The notes: generated by a model from the sequence alone, not told the origin. 64,000 nt of DNA from Erpobdella octoculata (GCA_963978895.1 CAXBUH010000050.1:149001-213000), one strand, 5' to 3'. Numbered from the stretch's first letter, positions 1-12,869 are shown. Program-made: numbers and translations.

Positions 1-228
1 CTGATTTTACCTTAGATTATTTTGTGTTTTAAAATAAATTATTTGAGTGTTAATTGTCAGATAATAAATGTTTTATTTATATGTTTCAGTTGTTCAAGTG
101 TAAAATAATAAAAGTTGTCAAAGTTTTTATAACATGTCAAACAGCCAAGCGTAACGCGATACAATCGCCCCATGTGGTAGATAACGCCGTGGCAGATTTG
201 TGTCCAGATAGCTTTTATCTAGGAGTCC

Positions 229-229
229 A

Positions 230-306
<77 letters not shown>
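229..306. repeat. (TA)n microsatellite
   Basis: About 38 uninterrupted TA units. The reading frames across it (Ile-Tyr runs) are artefacts. The flanks at 1-228 and 307-489 show no recognisable gene. Confidence 0.95.
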
Positions 307-309
<3 letters not shown>

Positions 310-489
310 ATAATATCGATAACTATACTAAGGTTCTTTAGAAATGGTCCAAAATTTATTAGAAGAAATACAAACTTAATCAAAAACTTGTGTCTTAGTA
401 ACTGTAATTAAGACTGGTTGATTGAAGTTATGTAATCGCTCAACTCTATTTTTTTTTATTCTTTCTTAGTTTATAAAATCTTCTGAAGT

Positions 490-2095
490 TTATCAGCCTT
501 GATAGAAAATTATAAGTACTGCCCTTATTCCTTCATTACTTGCATCTGTGTCTAATACAAAATCGTTTCCAAGGATTGGATACGACAGAACTGGCGTCAA
601 ACTCAAAGCTGTTTTTAACTGTTCCAACGCCTGTTGATTTGCCTCTGACCAATCAAACGGTGCATTCTTTTCTGTAAGCTTATATAATTCCTTTGCAATG
701 CTGGAAAAGTTGGCTACAGATCGTTGATAATATGTGCACAAACCAAGAAAGCTTCTTAATTCTTGAGAATTTCTCGGAACAGGCCAACGGTTAACCGCTT
801 CCATTTTCTCAGGATCGGTTCCTACCTTTTCGGCAGAAACTATATGGCCAAGATATTTCACCTTGCTTTTGAAAAGTCCACACTTTGCCGGGTTTAGCTT
901 CATACCAGCATCCCGGATCCTTCGGAAAACTTCTCCAAGATTGTGTAGATGCTCTTCAAACGTCTTTCCAACAACATTAATGTCGTCCAAATAAACAAGA
1001 CACGTTCTCCAATTTAATCCTTGTAACACATACTCAATAAGTTGCTCGAAAGTTGCTGGTGCGTTGCACAAGCCAAATGTCATCACTAAAAATTGCCGCA
1101 ATCTATCACCTGTTGAAAAGGCAGTTATCTCGCGATCCTGGGGATGTATTCCCACCTGTCAATATCCGCTCTTAAGATCTAAAGTAGAAAACATTCGAGA
1201 TCCCGCAAGTGTATCGATGATGTCATCGATTCTGGGCAGAGGGTAACTATCTTTTTGTGTGACCTCGTTTAACATTCTGTAGTCGACACAAAAACGTAGC
1301 GACTTATCTTTCTTCTTAACAAGTACTACCGGAATTTCGTCACCTTTTGTTAGTCGCTTGTCGCATTCTGTCACATTCATAACTCTGACTGCACGTAGCT
1401 TCCTGACTTCGTTTGTACCAGTGTTTTTCCGATCATTATTCCATGTTTTTCAACTCCGTTCAGGGGCTCGATGAACCCAACAACTCTTGAGTTCTTATCG
1501 TTTTCTATTCTTGCCCAAACCAAAGATTCCGACTGAGCAGGTACAACGTTGCCCTTTGTTACCAATACTCGTTTCACCGAAATCATTTTGCCTTTATAAT
1601 AAACAAGTATTTCCAAATCCCCCTGTTCAAATGTTCCCATTTTTAAGTCCAATGCAAAACCATGTGCTTTCATAAAGTCAAGCCCAAGTTGACACTCTTC
1701 TTCTATGTCTGTTATGGAGGCTTCCATTTCAGAACCGTCACTGTATGGGTAAAAGCCATCGCTGTTATTGCTATTATTATAATCATCATCGTCACTTTCA
1801 TCCTCATCATTTTGCATTTTGTTTTCAACATTCTTTTCATTTTCTTTAGATTTGTTGTCGACGTCCAAACCGACTGTATCATTGTCACCATCTTTGCCAG
1901 GCTCGTCATTACCATCTTTGCATGGTTCATCTGGAACATCTTTGCAAGGTTCCTTATCATGACCGTCTTTGACAGGCACATTATCATGACCGTCAGACTC
2001 CGCTGTTGAAATTTTTATGTACTTTTCCTTTACCCTATCCTGTTTCCGCTGGAGATGAATTGTCTGTTCTCCAACCCGGTGTGACTGTCTTTTTG
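490..2095 (-). pseudogene. Gypsy-type LTR element, pol remnant
   Basis: Read on the minus strand, 1377-2095 gives an acidic linker rich in Asp/Glu/Asn followed by the stretch that normally follows the protease (LGLDFMKAHG). 1159-1380 gives the start of reverse transcriptase ([25 protein letters not shown]). 493-1155 gives the palm with YLDD, the thumb with LRSFLGL, and the first RNase H motif (LDTDAS). Breaks: the linker and RT are in different frames with the intervening part lost, an in-frame TGA at 1156-1158 interrupts KSGY/QVG, and the protein stops just after the first RNase H motif. No integrase, protease active site or LTR is visible. The strand of this element matches the adjoining LINE endonuclease remnant, and one open frame runs across the junction near 2095. 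The RT family is certain; the exact Gypsy lineage is not. Confidence 0.85.
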
Positions 2096-3170
2096 TCCTC
2101 TGCTTGCCTAGAATCTTTTCACAGGTCTCCACCAGCGCTTTGTCCAGGCACTCCTCTCTTTTGCCGATCTCTTCCAAATGGTTAGATTCTTTAACTCCAG
2201 GTCAAAAGACCGTTGCACCAATGCGCCATCCAATCTGCAGGTATTGAAAACGTTTCTCGTGAGTTTGTTATTTTTGGTCACTCTTAGTTTTATTCTGATT
2301 TTGGCAGACATAAAACGATGATTCAAACCAACTTTTAATGAGTTCAACGCACGACAGTCAGTCAGAAAGGAATACTATTTAGCTCTTATAACTATGTGGT
2401 CAAGTTGGTATTTCTCAGCTCTGGGGTCAGTGTAGGTGCATAGATGCCTGCGCTGGTGCTGAAAATGGCTGTGGACCATCCTCATTCCAGCTGATTTGCA
2501 TAAATTGATTAATCTCTGACCATTGTTGCTTGTGAGCTCGTGGTAGCAATATCCTCCAACAATTTGTGGATATATTTATTGACTAGAGTTTCCAATGCAA
2601 TCATTAAAGTCCCAACAATTAGTACAACTGTGTCTGGTGGGATTGAAATTATTTGTTTTTCTAAGTCATTGTAGAATTTGTTTTTCAATCCGTCATTTTT
2701 GTCCAACTTGTGGGAGCATACGTTGATATGATACTTAACCTTGGGTTTCCGCCAAGATGTATCACCATAATACGATCAAATATTTTCTCCAACGAAGTAA
2801 CCATGGCAGCAACTATTTGGCTGTAGAGCATTGCCACACCATGGCATTCAGTAGTTGAAGACTCATCGAAACAAGGAAGCGTCCAGCCAGGTTTTGGAGT
2901 GTCAAACTGTATACCCTCACAGTCCGTGTGGAGACGATGATCCTGTAGAGTGTAAAGCAACAAAGTCTACGTAGAATTCTTTGCAGCCAATGATGATCTT
3001 TTGAATTGTGTGCCTGATTTCCCCGCTATCCCTGAGGGTTCGAACGTTGCAGGTTCCGATTTTGAAATCCCGTTTACCTTTCCTAGATGCTCTATGTTGC
3101 CAGACGACATCATCAGCAGTGTGACTTCGGGTTATCCCGCTTTCATCACACTCCGTCATTAAAAAGTTTT
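2096..3170 (-). pseudogene. RTE-type LINE endonuclease remnant (CFDP2-like)
   Basis: Minus-strand pieces in several frames match the apurinic-endonuclease-like domain of RTE-type LINEs, often annotated as craniofacial development protein 2-like. 2917-3159 carries KIGTCNVRTL near its start. 2685-2963 has GVAMLYSQ and SIISTYAPTS. 2509-2706 has PPDTVVLIVG, where the catalytic GDFN motif would follow but is degraded. 2108-2347 has GLNHRFMSAKI and FNTCRL. The C-terminal end EKILGKQRTK is fused in frame to Gypsy-derived sequence. No reverse transcriptase of this LINE follows; it is replaced by the Gypsy fragment. In a working element the domain nicks target DNA to prime reverse transcription. Frameshifts make it inactive. 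Confidence 0.75.
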
Positions 3171-3480
3171 GTCGTCTGGTGACGCTAGCTGGGTTGCCCG
3201 AAATGGGTACTTCAGAAATTTTTTTCTAGCAGAATAAATTTCTGGCACTTAGGTTGCTAGCCTTGAGAAACAGAGGTTTGAAATCAGGGGTTTCCTTCCC
3301 TTAGATGGGCTGCCCTTCCGGGTTAACGAGCTCCATCTGTCCGTTGGGTTGAAATCAGGGTTTACCTTTCCCTAGATAGGTTGCCCTCCCTGGTTAACGA
3401 ACCCCATCTGTCCGAAGCTTCTGGTTTTTAGGCGCCAGAAATTCGCTATTCCCTTTTTCTTGTTAGTAAAAGCAGTTCCG
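3171..3480 (-). repeat. LINE 5' UTR with ~70-bp tandem duplication
   Basis: Lies directly upstream (minus-strand sense) of the endonuclease remnant. Two related units at about 3278-3350 and 3350-3420 share GAAATCAGGG, CCTAGATRGG and GTTAACGA followed by CCATCTGTCCG. The position suggests a tandemly duplicated 5' UTR or promoter of the RTE-type LINE. Confidence 0.6.
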
Positions 3481-5104
3481 CCAACGAGCAGGCCAGGATC
3501 TGGACTTTTTTATCAGAAGCTTATGAGACGCACACCATTAGGAATATTTTATAGGCAACTGAGAGCTTATTCCCAGTACTCACTCCCAGCTATGATAACT
3601 TTGGAAAGGTAAAATAATTTAAAAAAGTTGAAAAAGCAATACCTTTGTAAATTAAGTTTAAATATATACATCATTAAAATAAAAAAAAATATAATTTCAT
3701 CTTAAAAAAAAAAAAAACTTTCAAAAGTTTTCCAAAATGTACTATTAAGGTTTTTGCCTGACATCTTTTTGAACATTATTGCATATGGCCATTCATTTAC
3801 ATCATCATTGGTAAAAAACATCACATAGTTAGCCAAGCTTGCAATTGTTTTAATTTAAGCTAAGTATTTTTGCTAGTGCAGTACGAAATTTTGACTTTTT
3901 CTATGTTTGAATTTTCTAATAAAAAATAAGTTTTTATATAAATAAAACAAGCAAAAATTTTCTGAAATGTAATAATTAGGTCCATGCCTGACATCTTTTG
4001 AAATAATATTGTATATGAACATCCCTTTACCTCATTATTGGTAAAATTATCGCAGAGTAAACCACGCCTACGATTTTTTTATTTAATTTAATTAAAGTAT
4101 TTTTGATTTTGCACACGGATGGCTTTTATTTAGCGTGAAAGCATAACTATTTATATTATTACGCTAATGCGTGCCTGTTTAATAGGTTGAATTGGTGCTA
4201 ATTGTACAGACACATTTTAATTTCCAGAAATTTGCTCTTGCATTATTTTTCCTAGCCGAATTTGACCACATATACCAGTTTCCGGATTTTGTTGATACAC
4301 CCTTTGTACTAATAATTTTTCACTTTTGTTGTTTTTCATTCAGATATTTTTACACGGACATTTTTGGCACAGTCTCTAACTAAATAACTTTTTGCTACTT
4401 CCTAACACATTTTTTGAAGATTTGTTCCAATATAACATTACTCAAAAAATATATAATTGTATTCCTAATTAAACAACGTTTCAACATATTTTTTGAATTT
4501 TTTCAACGAAGTGTCAAACATTTTCCAAAACATCGTCAAATGGATTTTTTTCCTGGACAACTCCTTAGACATTTATTCATTGAAAATTCTCTTCAGTCAT
4601 TTTTTTAAACAAACATCAATGGTCATCCTTTGCCTCCTAATTCTTATAACCTCAAAATAGCCGATTGCTGCTAATGCAGAAAAAAGTTTGTTTTTGGTGC
4701 TTATGTTTTTTATTAAAAACAAAATTCTTTTGAATATTAACTTGTGCCAAAACAAATTTGGTTCTCATTTTTGTAGTCATATATTTTTTACTCGGTGTGA
4801 AAACAATCAATTCTTGGCATAAAAACATAACCAATTTCACTATAACAATAATGTAAAAATAAAATAACAAAAATATTAATGAAATAATTTTAAAAACTCA
4901 TATCAACAAAAACTAAAATATGGACAAGAACATTTTGAAGTTGTTTGAGTATAATTAAACATCCATAACTTCTCTGAAATGTCCAATTAAGAATTTTTTC
5001 GTGACATCATCTCAAATATTAAGTCATAGGACGATCCCATTACTTTATCGAAGCAAATACTGAACACAATATATAATTATTTCTTGGAACTATTTGTCGG
5101 TTTA
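3481..5104. other. AT-rich DNA with degenerate ~240-bp repeat units
   Basis: No coding region recognised. Similar blocks recur at about 3722-3900, 3960-4110 and 4970-5070; they share a TGAAATGT/AAAATGT start, a CTGACATC or GTGACATC core and a TTAC-TC-TTGGTAAA part. They look like an old tandem or dispersed repeat. Short open frames here have no family signature. Confidence 0.5.
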
Positions 5105-6995
5105 GGTTACCATTAATTTGTGCATCTTCCTACCCGTAATGACAATATTCTGGATTTTATCCTGTCTGGCGACCCAATGCTAATTTCTACAATCTATGTG
5201 ATAATTCCTTTTGCGTCTAGTGACCATAACACAATACTTTTCAAGCTCAACGACTATGTCCACCAGACAACAGGCCGTCACTCTGTCTCATACAATTTCA
5301 GTATGGGAAGTTACAAGTTACTAAATAACTATCTAAATAAAGTTCCTCGGACCATCTTTCTAATATTGCTTCTTCTCTGATAAATGTTGGCTAAGTGTCT
5401 TCACAGTTGACGATGGCGAAAACTATCGGTTCAATATGCGACGGAAAGTTGTTTGAGTGGGGTCACTTTTACTCCAGAATTTATATCTAAAACTTTGAAA
5501 ACTTTCAAAAAGTCTGCTTCTATAGGCCCCAACAGTATTCCTAATGTACTGCTCAAAAATTGCTTTTACATTCTAGCACTGCCACTTTGTCATATCTTTG
5601 ATCTGTCTTTGAAATCTCAACGTTTGCCCCTGGAATGGAAATCGAATTTCGTCACGCCTATCCATAAAAAGGGTCCCACTAATCAACCAAAGAACTACAG
5701 ACCTAATTTCATAACATTCTGCTGTTGTCGTGTGATGGAGAAAATAATCAATAATGAAATTATTTCCTACCTTCTCACTAATCATCTTATTAGTGAACAA
5801 CAACACGGATTTTTACCATTGAGGTCAACTTGTACAAATCTGTTGAAATGTGTATGTAATTGGTCTACTGCAATTCAGGAAAAGAAACACACGGATATTA
5901 TCTACTTTGACTTTCAAAAAGCATTAGACTCCGTCTCGCACACAAAGCTCACATTAAAACTTCAGGCCTACGGTGTTAACGACAGTCTCAGTGCATGGCT
6001 GGTTGACTTTCTATCCAATCATACTTAATATGTATAAGGTCACAAAACACTTTCAAATCCATCCAATGTTACATGCGGTGTTTTTCAAGGTAGTGTTTTT
6101 GGACCTACTTTATTTCTTATTTACTTAAATGATGTCGTTGAAAATATTACTAACAAAACGATATCGATTAGGCTCTTCGCTGACGACATCGCATTCTATT
6201 CTTTTTCTAGCTCGTCTATATGTGATCTACAGATGACTATTGACGAGCTGATGTCGTGGAGCAAAACACATCAGCTCAACCTAGCTCTTCAAAAATGTGT
6301 ACAATGTCCCAGCAAGAACAGTCGAATGCAATTAACAAAGTATTTAATAAATAAACATGAGCTCGAAAATGTTGCACAAATGAGAGATCTGGGGATAACT
6401 ATTGACGAAAACCTCATTTTCAAAAACCATATAAATATCATTACACGCACTGCTGAAATCAGATCACGACTTATCCACAATTCCTTTATTCAGGAAATCG
6501 TCTTACACTTGCAAAGGCTTTTTTGCATATACACTCGGCCATTTCTCGAATACTGGTTTTCTGTATGGAGTCCTCATAATAGATTTTTGATAAACAAGAT
6601 AGAAAAATGTCAAAGACGATTCACTAAGAATAAATAATCCCTCTTTTCGTCAAGCACCATACCCTGTCCGACTTAAGATGCTTGGTTTGCAGTTTCTTGA
6701 GTACCGAAGGCTCATGTTAGATCTCAGCTTATGTTATAATATATTGCATCGAAATGTCTGCACCAATCTGGGGCATCATTTTCATCCCACCAACTACCCA
6801 GCAACCAGAGGTCATAGCTACAGACTTCCATCCAATATGTTTTCAATAGGTACCACCAAATACTTTTTCTCTAATCGTAATGTGAAGAATTGAAACTCAT
6901 TGCCGGACCAGAATGTTTATTATTATTGTCACAAAACGTTTGTCTTCTCAGTTTTCAAAAACTGGTTTAAGATGAATTCAGATTTCAACAAGAAA
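5105..6995 (+). pseudogene. CR1/Jockey-type LINE, ORF2 remnant
   Basis: 5120-5380 is the end of an endonuclease domain (ILDFILSGD, SSDHNTILF). 5453-6028 is the RT fingers and palm: SIGPNSIPNVLLKN, TPIHKKG, NYRP, QHGFLP and YFDFQKALDSVSH. After frame changes come GVFQGSVFGPTLF near 6080 and the catalytic LFADDIAFY near 6175. 6233-6637 is the thumb with LGITIDENLIFKNHI, and 6678-6995 gives the tail with NSLPDQNV near 6898. The copy is 5'-truncated, because the endonuclease N-terminus is missing, and has at least three frame changes plus stops near 6028. Its 3' end abuts the oppositely oriented R4-like LINE at about 7000. CR1 versus Jockey assignment is uncertain. Confidence 0.8.
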
Positions 6996-7005
6996 TCAAG
7001 GTTAT

Positions 7006-7593
7006 TCATCCCAACACTCTTCGGAGGATGCAAGCCGTTCCCATTAATGCTATTTTTTGTATTTCCGAGATGTTTGGTTTTCCAGGAAGCATCATCAGTT
7101 TGTCTTGAGCATTTTTCCTAATTGTTCCTAGCGCACCAATCACCACTGGTATCACTCTTGTTTTCAAATTCCACATTCGGTTAATTTCTATTTCTAGTTC
7201 CTTATACTTGCATATTTTTTCTGATTCTTTCAATATAATATTTGCATCATCTGAAACAGACACCTCAACCAGCAAGCATTCTTTGTCTCTTTTGTTAAAA
7301 ATTACTATATCAGGTCGGTTAGCTGGAATTGCTCGGTCTGTGATGATCGGCATATCCCATGTGATTGTAACATCATTATCTACATCGATAACTTTTTCTG
7401 GTTGATGTTCATAGTACTTTTTGGGTACCTTAGCTCCAAAGTGTTCACACAACTTCCAGTGGATGTAATTTGCTACATTGTTGTGTCTTTTTGTGTACTC
7501 CTTTGGAGCTAGAATTGTGCATCCTGAAACAATGTGACTGATGTGTTCTTCTGCCTGGTTGCATAATCTGCACCGACTATCAACTTCTTGCTT
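7006..7593 (-). pseudogene. R4-like LINE CCHC knuckle and REL-endonuclease
   Basis: Downstream of the RT, in another frame, about 7510-7590 encodes a cysteine-histidine knuckle with Cys-X2-Cys and a following His/Cys pair. 7006-7452 encodes a 148-residue domain with RPDIVIFNKRDKECLLVEVSV, the PD-X(n)-(D/E)XK-like signature of restriction-like LINE endonucleases, then KYKELEIEINRMW and a conserved end (PNISEIQKIALMG). The domain would nick the target site. A frame change between 7594 and 7452 separates it from the RT. Confidence 0.75.
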
Positions 7594-9600
7594 CTAAATG
7601 TGTTTTTGAAAGTATCTGGTATTGAGTGCCTGATCTTGGGCAGCTATTATGAGACTTTCTGTTTCAGCTTTGAGACCCGAGCTCTTTAGCCATGACATGG
7701 TTTGCTCTTTATCTGTGGTTGGATTGTCAAGGTTTCTGAAAAATTGTCCATGAAGAGGTTTCATTTCTAAACTATTAATTTTTTCGAAGATTAATTTGTT
7801 TTTTAGCTGATTTTTTTGACAAATGTCAGAGGTTGGATTTAAAATAGAGTACTTATTCTTGATTTTAGCAGCTTCTTTTTGAATTGTGTATTTAGTGGCT
7901 TGTTGGTCACGGAACTTTGCAACGTTTGTGATTTTGTTTGGTTCTGTCTGAATGTAGTCAAAGAGATCAACAATAGCAAGGTTGTAAGCTGCAACCAAAT
8001 CGACTAGACTTCTTCCACCATCACATCTCTTGATGTAGAGTCTCTCAACATCAGCCTTTGGGTGATGAATTCCTCCTATCGTTAGGAGCTTTCGCGTCTT
8101 TCTATTATTTTTTTCAATTTCATCACTCAACCAGTTTATAATGCCAAAACTGTAGGTAAGAACTGGAACTGCTAAAGAATTAATGGCACTAAATTTATTT
8201 TTGGAATTTAGTTCAGTTTTGAGAACTTGTTTTACACGTCTGTAATACTCTTTTTTTATTTTTTCTTTCATTAAAGAATGTTGGATGCCATCTATTTCTT
8301 CCACACCAAGATATTTGTAAGTTTCATTAGCTTCCAAGTTTTTGATGATTATATCATTATCCAGCTTAATGGTTTGGTTGGAGTGTATTTTACCATGCTT
8401 GATGGTGACTTTGGAGCACTTTTCTAAACCAAATTCCATTTTTATGTCATCACTAAACGTTTTTACTAAAGTTAATGCATTATTTAATTGTGAGTCACTA
8501 TTTGAAAAAAGTTTTAAGTCATCCATATAGAAAAGATGGTTTATCATTGTTTGATTCACTTTGAAGCCTAAGTTGTGGTTATTTAGTATGTTAGTTAATG
8601 GAATTAATGTTAAGCAAAACAGAAGAGGAGATAAGGAATCACCTTGGAAAATTCCACGTTTGACTGCAATTTGTTTAGTTTTCAAATGTCCTTCTTTAAA
8701 AAACAACCACATTTCTGTCTGCCATTTGTTCATGGTGTTTGCTACAAAATTAACAATAACTGGATGAACTCTGTAAAGTTTCATTGTCTCTAAAATCCAA
8801 GAATGAGGCACATTATCAAAGGCTTTTTTGTAGTCGATCCACGCCATACTCAAGTCTTTCTTTTGTTTTTTGGCTTGCCACACTATTAGCTTATTTATTA
8901 ATAATTGATCTTTGCATCCTTTAGATTTTTTCTTGCATCCTTTAGATTTTTTCTTGCATCCTTTTTGTTCACATGGGTAAATATTATTTTGGATGAGATG
9001 ACAATACATTCTGTTTGTAATGGCTGCAGTCAATAATTTATACATTGTAGGTAGGCAGGTGATTGGTCTGTAATTTTTGGCTTCTTTAGTGAATTTGTTT
9101 TTGGGAATCAGAAATGTGACTCCAGTTGTGAGCCATTCAGGAACTGTTTCTGGGGTTTTTATTACTTCATTGAATGATTCAGTCAAAGCTTGATGTGCTG
9201 CAGTAAAATGTTTCAGCCAAACGTTTTGCAGTTGATCAGGCCCAGGAGACTTCCAGTTGTGGATTTTCTTGATTATTTCTGCTATCTCTTTCTCATCGAA
9301 TTCTTCCCATTTTTCATTTTGTATTCCTGCAAAGGTTTTTCTTTCTCTCTCAATCCAACTTGCTTCTTCATTATGCTTCACACTATTACTCACCATATCT
9401 TGCCAAAAATTTTATATTTCATCTTGAGTTGGAGGTTCTAAAATTTCTATTGATTGGTTGTTTATTTGGTTGTAAAACTTATGTTGATCATTATTGAAAA
9501 GTTTATTTTGGTGAAAATAGTTGCTTCTTTTTATATACCTTCTTAATCGTTGGGCTTTTGCTTGTATTTTCATTTTAATGTTGAATTGAAGTTCTTCCAC
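7594..9600 (-). pseudogene. R4-like LINE reverse transcriptase
   Basis: A 600-residue open frame (7594-9396) contains the full RT core: SPGPDQLQNVWLKHF, NYRPITCLPTMYKLLT, MAWIDYKKAFDNVPHSW, KRGIFQGDSLSPLLF, the catalytic YMDD box at about residue 300, and YKYLGVEE. The C-terminal region has RRKLL-type and GGRSLVDL motifs. The frame at 9412-9600 is the same phase and is separated only by one TAA codon, so the protein begins further upstream. Odd point: KGCKKKS occurs in direct repeat before KGCKDQ because a 21-bp unit near 8920-8960 is duplicated in frame. RT activity would depend on the intact YMDD, but upstream stops make the copy unlikely to work. Confidence 0.85.
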
Positions 9601-10147
9601 CTGTTCTTTATTTAATTTATATTTTTCAAGAATTTTCTTAGCTTTTAGTTCAGTTTTGTTTGAAACAGTTTCTTTTTTAAGCTCATTTAAAACAGCAAGG
9701 TCTTTCCTAAGCCATTCTATGTGTTTCTTAATTCACATCTGCCAGGCTGGTTCTTGTTTAGTCTGCTTTAAACTTTTCTTTAGTTCCTTTTCACCTGCAA
9801 TAACAGCTGCAGTTGCATAGAGTAATTCATTCAGTTCTGTAATGTTTAAATTTTTAGTTAATTTTGTTAAAACTGTGTTTGCTACTTGAATTTCTTCTTT
9901 AATATATTTTGTTTTTTTAACTTTATTTGATTTCTTTCATTTATTTTACACATCTTTACTTGAATTAGTTTACTGATTATTTTAGTTTCCATTTTTAAAA
10001 ATTCATCATTTTTATCTGATTTAATTGGTTCATTAGAGGAAATTTGAAAGTTTTCGGTTTTTATTGGTTTATTGGTAGAAAGTTGAATATTTTCTGTTTC
10101 TAATGGTTCATTGAGAGAAGAATGTAAACTGTCATCTGTTATTAAAT

Positions 10148-10628
10148 TCAAGGTTTTTTTACATCTATTAAAATGCTGTCAAGTTTCAAATCAGTGAGTT
10201 TATGTTCTCGTTCAATGAACCTTCGTTGATTAGACAAAGTGGTGACACCTATGTGAGGAAACAAGACAGGGTTTCTGGTTCTCCAAATGTCGAATGTTGC
10301 TTTGGTTACATTTCTAACTTTTCTTTCTCGAGCACAGTAGAAAGCCCACATCAACTCTTTATACTGCTCTTTAGTCCATTTTGTTTTGAAAGTTGGTTTG
10401 GACAAATTAGTTGTTACATCATCAGGGAAGCCAGTTTGAGTTCTCATCTCGGTTGGTGGAGTGTTCCCTTCCTGAATCTGAGCAGTTTGTGTGAATGTTT
10501 TTGGAGGATTTTTTGTGAAAGCAACTTGGGGTACCTCGTTTTGCCCCTTGTCCTGCGTGGTTTTGTTTTTTTGAGTTTTCAAAATGACCGCCGTCGCAAT
10601 TCAATTTATTTTTATTTTTCGATTCCAT
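10148..10628 (-). pseudogene. R4-like LINE N-terminal DNA-binding region
   Basis: The 144-residue frame at 10148-10582 has a polar Thr/Gln-rich start and then a Myb-like segment at about residues 65-130. Regularly spaced Trp residues occur in KWTKEQYKELMWAF and FDIWRTRNP, followed by TTLSNQRRFIE. Such domains bind target DNA in site-specific LINEs. A second frame from 10628 (starting MESKNKNKL) overlaps and may hold the real start, which would imply one frameshift near 10560. The basic frame 9882-10151 (Lys/Asn-rich) continues the protein in a third frame and contains imperfect repeats with the consensus NEPIKTENFQISS. Confidence 0.6.
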
Positions 10629-10660
10629 TTTGTTTATTTCACGTTCGGACGCTTAGCCAA

Positions 10661-10933
10661 TCAGAATGTCGTAATCTAGTTGTTAGGTCCAATCAGAGCA
10701 AGTGGCGAGTTTCGTTAAGTTTTAAACTTCACTGAGAAATTTTGTAACTTCAAGTTCTAAAATCTTGATATTTACGCCAAATAAATTTATTGTAGTTAAT
10801 TCGTAAGAATTGTTTAATTTTCTTAATTAAATACTAACTCGAGTAATTGAACAAAGCAGTTTAGTTCCAGTAGAATTTTTATTAATCTTTCAGCTTACGA
10901 GATTTGACCATTCGCTATGAAGTCCGACCAATC
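10661..10933. other. AT-rich flank, no gene seen
   Basis: A short AT-rich stretch between the R4-like LINE and the (TTA)n array with no recognised feature. Confidence 0.5.

Positions 10934-11031
<98 letters not shown>
10934..11031. repeat. (TTA)n microsatellite
   Basis: About 32 perfect TTA units. Confidence 0.95.
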
Positions 11032-12600
11032 ACTTAGATAAAGTTACAAAATGGCATTCGGCGAAAGACGTAGTTCTGAACGCGTAAAGTAATATGAAAA
11101 GCGGTTTTTGATCTAAAACTGTTAAAAATTAATATTGAAAGAGATTTACAAAAAAAAAAAAGTTTAAACGCCAAAAAAATTTGAATTTAAAGACTTTTAC
11201 GATTTTGGCGCGATTTCAGATTTTTCGAATAATAAGAAGAAATAAATACTTTTAAAAGCTGGAACTTCTAGTAACTCCTTAAAAATACTTATTATTAACT
11301 ATTATTCATAATTCGTTTCTTATTACTCTATTAATTTTTGAGCTTCGAAAAAAAAATCACTTAGATCGTCTAACTAATGCACTCGACCTGAAGCTCGAAG
11401 TCAATTTCACTTCAGACGTAACATGCCTTAAGTTTTGTTGCTTCGTATTTTGTTAATAATTTTTTAACCGATTAAGATTTTTCAACGAAATTTTGTAGGC
11501 AATAAATATTGCTATGTTTCTACATAATTCCAAATTTTCAATTTTTTAGCTCAACGTTTAATGTCCAAATAACAATAGTTCATAGATGTTAGGTCCACAA
11601 TAGCTTCATTTCATTGGTTTTTCCCAAATAACTTATCAACTGCTTTAAATAATTTACCAAAATTTTACATGTGAAATGTTTAACGGATTCTTAAAAATTG
11701 TTTCAAAACTGAAGTTTGTAGCTGTACGTTTACAACCAATTTAGTAGTATTTAGTTAGTGGTTGAAATGTAAGGAATTTCGTGGCTCGGTTTTTTGCAGA
11801 TAACCGAGTGAAATTTTTTAACCAAATTTTAGAAGCTTTTGTAAAAGATAAATTTCAATGATAATCTGCATTTTTAGTTTTCTAGCTCAACGTTTAGCTG
11901 TTTCATTCATAAAAACGTTTAATTACTAATTCGCTAATAACTTTTTAACCAATTGATATTTTAGAACCAAACTCATTATTTGCAAAATATTTACATTTTT
12001 ATTAATTATCAAAAATTTGAATTTTTTAGTTAAAGGTTTAATTTCAAATTTAAGCTACAGTATTTTGTAAATTTTCTTGATAAAGCTATTTTTTTTATTT
12101 AACGTTTAACGATTTTCATCAAACGTGATATTTTGAAAATTTTAAAAATGTTAAATAGTTATCTTAGTTTTATGTTTTAGTTAAACGTCAAAGTTAAATT
12201 TAAACTACAGTATAACACTGGCTAAACTTTAAATGGTGAAAATATAAGTATTTTTACAAATATTTGAAATTATAGGTAGTTCCGTCACTCAGTGTTTAGC
12301 AAATTTTTAAATTGACATGGTAATTAATTTTTGGCGATTTCTGTTACATCGTAGAACTAGCGTGCATGCCAGCACGCCCAGTGCTGATAAAGTTACACAG
12401 TGAGGGCGCACTTGCACACGCTTACATACGAATGTGTTAAAACACTGTGATACGAGAGCGAACACCAGCGCACGATCACATACAAAGTTCTGAAGGATGG
12501 ATGGTAGAGGGAAAATCCAGAGCTAAACGATGCACGCATACAGGGTGAAACGCGCGAAAACTTTTAAATGAATGCCACAAACATTATTGGGCCATTATAT
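11032..12600. other. AT-rich non-coding DNA with degenerate repeats
   Basis: No gene recognised. A phrase like TTTTAGCTCAACGTTTA or TTTTAGTTAAAGGTTTA recurs near 11545, 11880, 12025 and 12175 beside AACTTTTTAACCGATT-like sequence, suggesting an old, diverged tandem repeat. 12355-12500 is less AT-rich but shows no frame or RNA signature. Confidence 0.5.
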
Positions 12601-12869
12601 CGTGCTATGGGCTTTAAATACAACGTCTCATGCAACGTCTCATAGTTTCCCGCACCTCCTACTTCTCTCACATCTCTTCATCTCTTGTTCTTCTCCATTG
12701 GCTTCCTCTTAGATCTAGGGTGATTATTAAAATCTGTTTATTAATGTATAAAAAAATTGACCTTCTCCTCTCTACTTAACTAATTTAATACATATCCCTC
12801 CTAAGTCTGGTCTTCGTTCTTCTTCTCTTAGTCACTTTCGCGTCTTCACTATTAAGCATTCTTTGCTAA

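Larger units (their letters stand above)
6996..10660 (-). mobile_element. R4/Dong-like LINE, near full length
   Basis: In minus-strand order the element holds an N-terminal Myb-like DNA-binding region, a basic linker, a reverse transcriptase, a CCHC knuckle and a restriction-enzyme-like endonuclease. That layout is known from the R2/R4 group of LINEs, which lack an APE endonuclease. It is close to full length but carries several frameshifts and stops. A (TTA)n array begins 270 bp beyond its 5' end, and known Dong elements target TAA repeats; whether that array was the target here is not shown. A second, 5'-truncated copy lies at 57208-58404. Confidence 0.75.
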
